The position numbers and the translations under genes were made by a program. From NCBI GenBank assembly GCA_964546505.1, contig CAZJJZ010000004.1, forward strand, positions 1 to 58,268: 58,268 nt of DNA. Direction: 5' to 3'. The notes under the pieces were generated by a model. It was not told where the DNA came from, searched no databases, and worked only from the letters and a program-made list of their open reading frames with translations. The first letter of the stretch is position 1; the number at the start of each line of letters is the position of its first letter. Of this stretch, positions 35,304 through 40,984 are shown piece by piece. Source of the stretch: CAZJJZ01 sp964546505. GTDB lineage: Bacteria; Patescibacteriota; Gracilibacteria; UBA1369.

Positions 35304-35927
35304 CTAAAATAATGAACCTTGTTCTACCTTCTTTTCGATTTTTTTAGGTCGGAATAAATTTTTGTCCAAAAGGACTTTTAAGCATCTCCCCAGCGCTTCC
35401 ACATCAAAAATGGCATTGTGTGTTCCGGAAAAGTCTTTGCCCAATAAAAATTGATGCAACTCTGTTAATCGAGGGGATTTATAGTTTCCCGCAGTCTTAC
35501 CCGGTAATTTACAAAGTTCACGGGTTTCTTCCATGGTGTCATAGGTGTAGTCTGGCAAATAATCAAGTAAATCCTGACGATAACGAGTAAATTCATTGTT
35601 CAACATCAATAGATCAAAGCTGATATTATGCGCTACAGCTACATCCACGTTGCGAAAGATTTTGAAAATTTTCTCGGATACTTCAGCAAATATAGGCGCA
35701 GTTGCTACCTTTGCATCCGTGATTCCGTGGATAGCAATCACTTCCTGAGGCATGCTGATTGGCGGTTTGATCAATTGATCGAAACGAAAAATTTCCTCCA
35801 GGCGACGCAGGCTATTATCGTACTCATAAACAATTCCAGCAAATTGACAAATATGCGGTTGTCGTTCCAATGGAGCTTGATCAACCGGTGTTCCTGTCGT
35901 CTCTGTATCAAAACAAAGTAATTTCAT
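35304..35927 (-). CDS. DnaQ-like 3'-5' exonuclease
   Basis: A 207-residue DEDDh exonuclease. Motifs are CFDTETTGT (Exo I, residues 5-13), VAHNISFDLLML (Exo II), and GTHNAIFDVEAL (Exo III with the His of the DEDDh type). It may be the proofreading subunit of DNA polymerase III or a stand-alone exonuclease; the short C-terminal end (KKIEKKVEQGSLF) offers a candidate clamp- or polymerase-binding tail. The upstream region of the gene contains a fragment of tRNA-like repeat beginning 12 bases before its ATG. Confidence 0.9.
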   Translation of the reverse strand: MKLLCFDTETTGTPVDQAPLERQPHICQFAGIVYEYDNSLRRLEEIFRFDQLIKPPISMPQEVIAIHGITDAKVATAPIFAEVSEKIFKIFRNVDVAVAHNISFDLLMLNNEFTRYRQDLLDYLPDYTYDTMEETRELCKLPGKTAGNYKSPRLTELHQFLLGKDFSGTHNAIFDVEALGRCLKVLLDKNLFRPKKIEKKVEQGSLF

Positions 35928-35965
35928 CTTGGTGTTTTAGCTACCCTGGCTCTCTAAACCAATAG

Positions 35966-36057
35966 TGGTGCCAAGGGGCAGAATTCAGCTTCGCTGACGA
36001 CGCAAGGCTATTAATATTCTTTGGCAGTCCTTCGCTCTACCACTGAGCTACCCTGGC
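35966..36057 (-). pseudogene. tRNA-Phe-derived unit with an expanded anticodon loop
   Basis: A 92-base unit with the same first 35 bases as the real tRNA-Phe (acceptor 5' strand, D arm, 5' anticodon stem) and the same 3' acceptor strand and CCA. The anticodon loop is replaced by an insertion containing AATATTAATAG, and the T arm is replaced by a TCAGC/GCTGA hairpin. It has no usable Phe anticodon. The same 15-base spacer (CTATTGGTTTAGAGA) lies before it and after it. A further 12-base start of a tRNA copy lies at 35939-35950. Confidence 0.7.
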
Positions 36058-36072
36058 TCTCTAAACCAATAG

Positions 36073-36147
36073 TGGTGCCAAGGGGCAGAATCGAACTGCC
36101 GACGCAAGGATTTTCAGTCCTTCGCTCTACCACTGAGCTACCCTGGC
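36073..36147 (-). tRNA. tRNA-Phe (GAA)
   Basis: A 75-base tRNA with CCA encoded. Acceptor strands GCCAGGG and CCTTGGC pair with one G-T; the D stem is GCTC/GAGC; the anticodon stem is AAGGA/TCCTT with loop CTGAAAA, giving anticodon GAA; the T arm is CGGCAG/CTGCCC with loop TTCGATT. The variable region and conserved TTCGA are normal. It is flanked on both sides by degenerate copies of itself. Confidence 0.95.
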
Positions 36148-36341
36148 ATTTTTGGCTTGGGCTTAGTCTAGGGCAGCGTCGGCACCGACGCAAGCTATTA
36201 ATATTGTTGGTCAGTCCTTCGCTCTACCACTGAGCTACCCTGGCATTTTTGGCTTGGGCTTAGTCTAGGGCAGCGTCGGCACCGACGCAAGCTATTAATA
36301 TTGTTGGTCAGTCCTTCGCTCTACCACTGAGCTACCCTGGC
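36148..36341 (-). repeat. Two identical 97-bp tandem repeats derived from the 5' half of tRNA-Phe
   Basis: 36148-36244 and 36245-36341 are identical. Read on the minus strand each unit begins with the first 35 bases of tRNA-Phe (acceptor strand, D arm, anticodon 5' stem and CTG), then ACCAACAATATTAATAG, then CTTGCGTCGG, a GCGTCGG/CCGACGC hairpin, and an unrelated 3' end (TGCCCTAGACTAAGCCC). The T arm and 3' acceptor strand of the tRNA are missing. The phase is exact: the starts of the two units and of the real tRNA are spaced 97 and 97 bases. Confidence 0.85.
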
Positions 36342-36383
36342 ATTTTTTTCAGCAAGAGATTTTCTGCTGTCGAAGCGCGAGTA

Positions 36384-36411
36384 ATGTAACTGAAAGGAAT
36401 CCGAATTTCAA
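36384..36411 (-). promoter_or_regulatory. Possible promoter of the tRNA-Phe array
   Basis: On the minus strand TTGAAA (36406-36411), 16-base spacer, TTACAT (36384-36389), 43 bases before the first tRNA-like unit. The -10 is weak. Confidence 0.3.
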
Positions 36412-36441
36412 ATCGTTTTTTTTATTTTGTTTTTTGCTATC

Positions 36442-36470
36442 TTGACGTTTTTATTGTTTTGTTTTATAAT
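36442..36470 (+). promoter_or_regulatory. Strong promoter of a candidate noncoding RNA
   Basis: TTGACG (36442-36447), 17-base spacer, TATAAT (36465-36470). It is near consensus, and no convincing gene starts within 300 bases downstream, so it probably drives the structured RNA described next or a long leader of the gene at 36786. Confidence 0.65.
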
Positions 36471-36476
36471 ATAATG

Positions 36477-36660
36477 AATTGTTCATTGAGAGAGTTTAAT
36501 TCATTGAGGAAAGGAATGTGCTTAAAGATCTTCAGCCCAGCCCCTTCCTCAGCTGAAAATCATCGAATTTGGCAAGGCGGTTATTAGTTTTTCCGCTGAA
36601 GAAATCAAAGCTGGTCACTTTGATTTTGCACCAAGATGTTCAGCTGAGGATTTTTAAAAT
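36477..36660 (+). ncRNA. Candidate structured RNA, about 180 nt
   Basis: The region begins about 7 bases after a consensus -10 and ends at TTTTTAAAATT. A perfect 12-bp stem TCCTCAGCTGAA (36546-36557) / TTCAGCTGAGGA (36639-36650) encloses 81 bases holding two hairpins: GGCGG/CCGCT (36576-36580 with 36593-36597) and AAATCAAAG/CTTTGATTT (36602-36610 with 36618-36626, 7-base loop). TTCAGC at 36531-36536 can pair with GCTGAA at 36552-36557 as an alternative to the long stem. The 5' part has a direct repeat TTCATTGAG (36482-36490, 36500-36508). No known RNA family is recognised. Confidence 0.4.
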
Positions 36661-36737
36661 TATAAAATCTGTGCGCTATTTGTATACTTATTTTGTAGAA
36701 TTCTGCTGTTTTGTACTTCGAATAACATACTCTTTTG

Positions 36738-36746
36738 TGCTAGAAT
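36738..36746 (+). promoter_or_regulatory. Extended -10 element before the cupredoxin-like gene
   Basis: TGCTAGAAT: TGC directly before TAGAAT (36741-36746), with the ATG 39 bases after the -10. No good -35 lies at normal spacing. Confidence 0.4.
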
Positions 36747-36785
36747 GTAGGGATTTCACAAAAACAAAAACTAAATCAACAGTTT

Positions 36786-37814
36786 ATGACTAATCAAGAT
36801 CAACCAACAAACAATACCGATTTCATCGCGGTAAGTCCGGATCAATCAGACTTGTTTGAAGTACCTCCTACAAACTTGGAAATTTCGCATGATGATGCTG
36901 CCGGAATGTCCGAAGCTAAATTGGAAACAGCAGAAGCCGTTACTGCCAACACTAGCGTTTTCGCAGTCAGCAAGGCCAAGATTGCAGCAGCACTGGTAAT
37001 TGTAGCAGCCGCTGGATACCTTGCTTACTGGGTACAGGAGCCGGTTCAAGTAAAAACTGACGTTATAAATAGCGATACTACTGCCAATACAGTCGACTCT
37101 GAGACAAATTCTACTATGGATGAAAACAATGCCGCTTTGGCCTCTGATTCGCTGGAAGCAGCTGTAGCTGCCAATGACGAAGACACATTAACCACCGATA
37201 TTGCTGTAAACGAAGAGGCTGTAGTGGTAAAAAATGTTGACCTTGGGGCCTTCGGCTTTGAACCAGCAGTTTTAAAAATTGAAAAAGGAGTAACAGTAAA
37301 ATGGACCAATACGTCCAATGACGAACAAACAATTATCGGTAGCATTTCAGATGGAGAAAGCTTTACCAGCCAAACTTTGCAACCGGGAGAATCCTATGAA
37401 TATCTTTTCGAAAATGATGTAGAGGTGGAATACTATTCGACTTTGAACCCTGCAGTAAAAGCCACAATAACTGTTGGCACTGGCGATCAATCACTTTCTT
37501 CAGCTGAGGCAGAAGATTCTACAACAATTGATACTCTTGATTCCGTCACTGCTGAACTAGTCACTGAACCTACAGTGAACAACACAACAGATAACAGTGA
37601 AATGATGGAATTGAAACCCGCAGCAGACGAAAAACCCGTTACAGAAGCGCAAAAAGCTTCAGCAGCCTTGGAGGATGTGGCCATGAAGGGCGCTGCTCCA
37701 AACAACCAAAAACAAATTACCAAAACAGGTCCGGAAGATATTCTCTATCTGGTAGGACTGGGCGTAGTATTGTATTTCAATCGCCACAAATTGCTTCAAG
37801 CAATCAAAAAATAG
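36786..37814 (+). CDS. Membrane-anchored cupredoxin-like surface protein with sorting-signal-like C-terminus
   Basis: A 342-residue protein. An acidic cytoplasmic N-terminus precedes a membrane helix at 58-77 (KIAAALVIVAAAGYLAYWV), an acidic low-complexity linker, and a cupredoxin-fold domain at about 146-226 (GFEPAVLKIEKGVTVKWTN ... LQPGESYEYLFENDVEVEYY). The usual copper ligands are not there: the HT of N.D...HT is QT, and the C..H...M loop reads STLNPAVKA. The C-terminus is ITKTGPEDILYLVGLGV... with a hydrophobic stretch and basic tail (311-342), a shape like a sortase sorting signal. A sortase gene lies at 44577. A terminator follows. Confidence 0.75.
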   Translation: MTNQDQPTNNTDFIAVSPDQSDLFEVPPTNLEISHDDAAGMSEAKLETAEAVTANTSVFAVSKAKIAAALVIVAAAGYLAYWVQEPVQVKTDVINSDTTANTVDSETNSTMDENNAALASDSLEAAVAANDEDTLTTDIAVNEEAVVVKNVDLGAFGFEPAVLKIEKGVTVKWTNTSNDEQTIIGSISDGESFTSQTLQPGESYEYLFENDVEVEYYSTLNPAVKATITVGTGDQSLSSAEAEDSTTIDTLDSVTAELVTEPTVNNTTDNSEMMELKPAADEKPVTEAQKASAALEDVAMKGAAPNNQKQITKTGPEDILYLVGLGVVLYFNRHKLLQAIKK

Positions 37815-37840
37815 TTGTTGACAGACCCATATTCAAATTT

Positions 37841-37866
37841 ACTCCCCAGTCCCAGGGGAGTTTTTT
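37841..37866 (+). terminator. Intrinsic terminator after the cupredoxin-like gene
   Basis: ACTCCCC, 7-base loop, GGGGAGT and six T. It lies 27 bases after the stop at 37814. Confidence 0.9.
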
Positions 37867-37927
37867 GATTTTCAGAAAAAAAAGAGTATCATAATTGAGT
37901 CATTTTTTGGAGATAACCCGTCCTTGA

Positions 37928-38755
37928 ATGAGTCAATTGTTGGCTACAATTATCAATGGCATCTCCGGTCTAGCCGAAGACTTTTGGCAAAACTTACAGT
38001 ACTCCGAGGTAAGTCCGTGGCAGTCAGCTATCGATATTGTACTGGTTGCTATCATCATTTATTATCTTTTTTCTTTTCTGAAAGGATCCAGGTCGATTAG
38101 CGTGATCTTGGGATTAATTGTAATTAGTTTGGTCTTTCTACTTAGCAAAAGCTTAAACTTACTGACACTGGGCTGGTTATTGGATAAGTTTTTCACAGTC
38201 ATTTTGGTGGCTATACCGGTAATTTTTCAACAGGAATTGCGTTTAGCCTTGGAAAGAATTGGTAAAAATCCTTTTTTTTCCACTGATAAAGGCAGCCAAA
38301 ATCACAAATTGATCAAAGAGCTGGTCAGTACCTGTTTTTCAATGGCTGAAATGAAAATCGGCGCCTTGATTGTTATTCAAAAAACCATTCCTTTGAAAGA
38401 ACAAATTGAAACTGGCGTGGCAATCAATGCTGACTTGTCTGAAGAATTATTGATGACTATTTTTACAAACAAAAGTCCCCTGCATGATGGAGCAGTAATT
38501 ATTGATAACGGTAAAATAATAGCGGCAAAATGCATTCTACCCAATATCACAGACGCTAGGCACAAAGATTTGGGGACCAGACACAAAGCCGCCTTGGGCC
38601 TGAGTGATTTAACCGATGCCATTGTATTGGTCATCTCAGAAGAAAGGGGCATGGTCAGTTTAGCGCAAAATGGTTATTTGGAGAGAAATTTGAGTGAGGA
38701 AAAACTCAGAAGTAAACTAGAAAAAGCAATTTTAAAAACTCCCTATGCGGTTTAA
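37928..38755 (+). CDS. cdaA: Diadenylate cyclase CdaA (c-di-AMP synthase)
   Basis: Makes c-di-AMP from two ATP. 275 residues: about three N-terminal membrane helices (IDIVLVAIIIYYLFSFL, ISVILGLIVISLVFLLS, FFTVILVAIPVIFQ), then the DAC domain with NKSPLHDGAVII (DGA motif) and LGTRHKAALGLS (the RHR motif, here RHK). The Lys for the second Arg is a conservative change. It is coupled to the downstream cdaR homologue by an 11-base overlap, the usual cdaA-cdaR order. c-di-AMP normally controls potassium and turgor and cell-wall balance. Confidence 0.93.
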   Translation: MSQLLATIINGISGLAEDFWQNLQYSEVSPWQSAIDIVLVAIIIYYLFSFLKGSRSISVILGLIVISLVFLLSKSLNLLTLGWLLDKFFTVILVAIPVIFQQELRLALERIGKNPFFSTDKGSQNHKLIKELVSTCFSMAEMKIGALIVIQKTIPLKEQIETGVAINADLSEELLMTIFTNKSPLHDGAVIIDNGKIIAAKCILPNITDARHKDLGTRHKAALGLSDLTDAIVLVISEERGMVSLAQNGYLERNLSEEKLRSKLEKAILKTPYAV

Positions 38756-39470
38756 CCCTATCAACAATTGGCAGCTGAAATTGTTAGCCTTAGTCTCGTC
38801 ACTACTATTATGGCTGTTTGTGGTGGGCGTGGAAAACTATGTGGTGGAGGTGCCGTTTAGTTATACGCCGAAGGTGGAGGGATTGCAGGCAAATTGGCAA
38901 GTGTTGAATGACTTGGAAAAAGTACATTTGAAAGTGAAGTCAAATAATCTTGCCGATCTGAAAACTGAAAATTGGCAAATAACCGTGGATGCTAGCCAGG
39001 CAAAACTGGGTGAAAATACTTTGCCAATACAAGTAAAAGAATCTGTCGGGGCAGCTAAAGTGGTTTCCGTAGAACCCAAAGAAATCAAAGTTATGATTGA
39101 TCAAATCGAAGAAAAGTCGATACCAATAAAATTGCAAGTGAAGGGCCAGCCTGCTGAAGGTTTTCAACTATACAAAACTACCATCTCTCCTTCCACCGTT
39201 GCAGTGAAAGGTTTTTCCGCTGAGTTAAGCAATTTAAATGAATTAAACTTAGTGTATAATCTGACTGGGACTGAACAGAATAATTTGAGCGAATTCATCA
39301 AGATCCGCAACTCCTTGAACGGCAAAAAAGAAATTTTAGAAAAAGTGAGTTTGGCACAGGAAGAGATAGCCATAAATCTTAATTTCAAGAAATTAGAACC
39401 GGAAAGACCCCTAAACACGGGTAATACAACAAATTCTGAAGCAGAAACAAGCAATACACCTACCGGTTAA
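38745..39470 (+). CDS. cdaR: YbbR-domain protein, CdaR-like regulator of CdaA
   Basis: A 241-residue membrane-anchored protein. The N-terminal helix LKLLALVSSLLLWLFVVGV is followed by about two YbbR repeats (VEVPFSYTPKVEGL ... VHLKVKSNNLADLKTENWQ ... VSVEPKEIKVMID; then KLQVKGQPAEGFQLYKTTISPSTVAVKG). CdaR proteins bind and tune CdaA from outside the membrane. It has fewer YbbR repeats than in Firmicutes, and the C-terminal tail is Asn/Thr-rich. Four bases overlap the convergent gene at 39467. Confidence 0.9.
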   Translation: MRFNPINNWQLKLLALVSSLLLWLFVVGVENYVVEVPFSYTPKVEGLQANWQVLNDLEKVHLKVKSNNLADLKTENWQITVDASQAKLGENTLPIQVKESVGAAKVVSVEPKEIKVMIDQIEEKSIPIKLQVKGQPAEGFQLYKTTISPSTVAVKGFSAELSNLNELNLVYNLTGTEQNNLSEFIKIRNSLNGKKEILEKVSLAQEEIAINLNFKKLEPERPLNTGNTTNSEAETSNTPTG

Positions 39471-39805
39471 AGTCGCTCCAATTCGGCCAACAAATTTTCT
39501 GATGACTTTTGATCAACTTGTTTATCAGCTTCTTCCGCTTGACGCAGTTGCAGTAATTTGTTTTTTAAAGTCTCTTCTTTTGCCAATCTAATATTTTGTT
39601 CGTATTGTTGATTCGCGGCCGCAATTTCCACTTGAGCCTTGGCAGTATCTTCATCCAAAATGGCTATCCCCGACTGCAAAGTTTCCACATCAGCATCTTG
39701 ATATGAAGCAATAATTTCCTGCTGATCTCCTTGAGATAAATTAACAAAATTAGGTGATTGACCTAATTTCTCTAAAAATAGCTGTAGTAAAGCTGCTTGT
39801 TCCAT
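39467..39805 (-). CDS. Small coiled-coil protein, family member 2
   Basis: A 112-residue helical protein with start at MEQAALLQLF (39805); the longer frame to 39880 adds a segment that overlaps the promoter region of ychF. LSQGDQQEIIASYQDADVETLQ, then a heptad-rich stretch VEIAAANQQYEQNIRLAKEE and the end SSENLLAELERL. Its plan (short Asp/Gln-rich helix, then a coiled coil ending LLAxL) loosely matches the proteins at 23410 and 45613. It has no signal peptide and no known family. Confidence 0.6.
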   Translation of the reverse strand: MEQAALLQLFLEKLGQSPNFVNLSQGDQQEIIASYQDADVETLQSGIAILDEDTAKAQVEIAAANQQYEQNIRLAKEETLKNKLLQLRQAEEADKQVDQKSSENLLAELERL

Positions 39806-39898
39806 GCTTACATTATAACATTTTTTGGCTGTTGGAAAAAGATTTGGGAGAAAGAATGCTTTTTGGTAAGATATGCTCACTTTTTAAGCATTTTTTTC

Positions 39899-40984
39899 AT
39901 GAAAATCGGAATTGTAGGATTGCCTAATGTGGGTAAATCTACTTTATTTAATGCGCTGACAAAATCAGCTTCTGCTCAAGCGGCAAACTATCCCTTCTGC
40001 ACAATTGATCCCAATGTCGGAGTGGTTGAAGTTCCTGATCATCGTCTGCAGCAATTGGCGGAAGTGGTACATCCGGAAAGAGTGTTACCGGCAGTGGTAG
40101 AGTTTGTGGATATAGCCGGTTTGGTAAAGGGAGCATCCGAAGGTGAAGGTCTAGGTAATCAATTTTTAGCTCATATTCGTGAATGTGATGCGATAGCACA
40201 GGTTTTGCGCTGGTTCAAAGATGATAATGTCATACATGTTCACGGTGGTGTGGATGCTAAACGAGACAAAGAAATTATTGAAACCGAACTATTGCTAGCT
40301 GATTTACAAACCATGCAAAAGCGTTTAGGGAAGGCACAAAGCGACGCCAAGTCTGGGGACAAGAAAAAGCTGGAATATTTGGCACTGCTGCAGAAAGTTG
40401 AGAAGGCCATGCAGGCTGGCGAAAAAATTATCGATCTGGATTTGAATGAAGAAGAAAAATTGCAGATTAATGATCTACATTTGTTAACCGCCAAGCCTTT
40501 TTTGTACATTTTAAATGTCACTGACAGCGACCTAGTTAATTTGGACCTTCAAAAAATTAAATATGAAATCGGCCTTAATGAAAAAGCACAATTGATTCCC
40601 ATTTCCGCCAAGGTAGAAGAGGAATTGGTGGGTTTTTCCGAAGAAGAAGCAGCTGAGTTTTTGGCTAGTTTGGGAATTACTGAGCGTGGTTTGAATACAT
40701 TAATTAGAGCTGCTTATCAAACTTTAGGCCTGCAGACTTATTTTACTGCAGGTGTCAAAGAGGTCAGGGCTTGGACAATACATCAAGGAGATACCGCACC
40801 AAAAGCTGCCGGCGTTATACATAGTGATTTTGAAAATAAATTCATTCGAGCGGAAGTGATTTTTTGGGAAGACTTTGTACGCGAAGGCGGCGAAACTAAA
40901 GCCAAAGAAAAGGGATTAATGCGTGCCGAAGGTAAAGAGTATGTGGTGAGAGATGGAGATATCATGCACTTCAGACATTCCTAG
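39899..40984 (+). CDS. ychF: Redox/translation-associated GTPase YchF
   Basis: Obg-family ATPase/GTPase found in nearly all cells, ribosome-associated. 361 residues. G1 is GLPNVGKST (residues 7-15), then the YchF-specific NYPFCTIDPNVGVVEVPD, VDIAGLVKGASEGEGLGN (G3), and the C-terminal TGS domain with YFTAGVKEVRAWTI, APKAAGVIHSDFENKFIRAEV and VRDGDIMHFRHS. ATG at 39899 is the family start; the frame upstream is not part of the protein. It is convergent with the RelA/SpoT gene (4-base overlap). Confidence 0.97.
   Translation: MKIGIVGLPNVGKSTLFNALTKSASAQAANYPFCTIDPNVGVVEVPDHRLQQLAEVVHPERVLPAVVEFVDIAGLVKGASEGEGLGNQFLAHIRECDAIAQVLRWFKDDNVIHVHGGVDAKRDKEIIETELLLADLQTMQKRLGKAQSDAKSGDKKKLEYLALLQKVEKAMQAGEKIIDLDLNEEEKLQINDLHLLTAKPFLYILNVTDSDLVNLDLQKIKYEIGLNEKAQLIPISAKVEEELVGFSEEEAAEFLASLGITERGLNTLIRAAYQTLGLQTYFTAGVKEVRAWTIHQGDTAPKAAGVIHSDFENKFIRAEVIFWEDFVREGGETKAKEKGLMRAEGKEYVVRDGDIMHFRHS

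Noticed and set aside
35286..35307. TTAGCAA/TTGCTAA inverted repeat at the end of the DnaQ-like gene
   Set aside because: A/T-rich short stem overlapping the stop codon; too weak to call a terminator.
36021..36233. Open frame of 70 residues on the plus strand and 60 residues on the minus strand
   Set aside because: Both run through the tRNA-Phe gene and its copies; the peptide with repeated VLRSTTELPW is the well-known false translation of a tRNA region.
36505..36512. GAGGAAAG resembling the start of RNase P RNA
   Set aside because: The rest of the RNase P core and its expected length of more than 300 bases are missing.
36569..36793. Open frame of 74 residues before the cupredoxin-like gene
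   Set aside because: Starts with TTG, covers the candidate structured RNA, has no domain or signal, and overlaps the start of the real gene.
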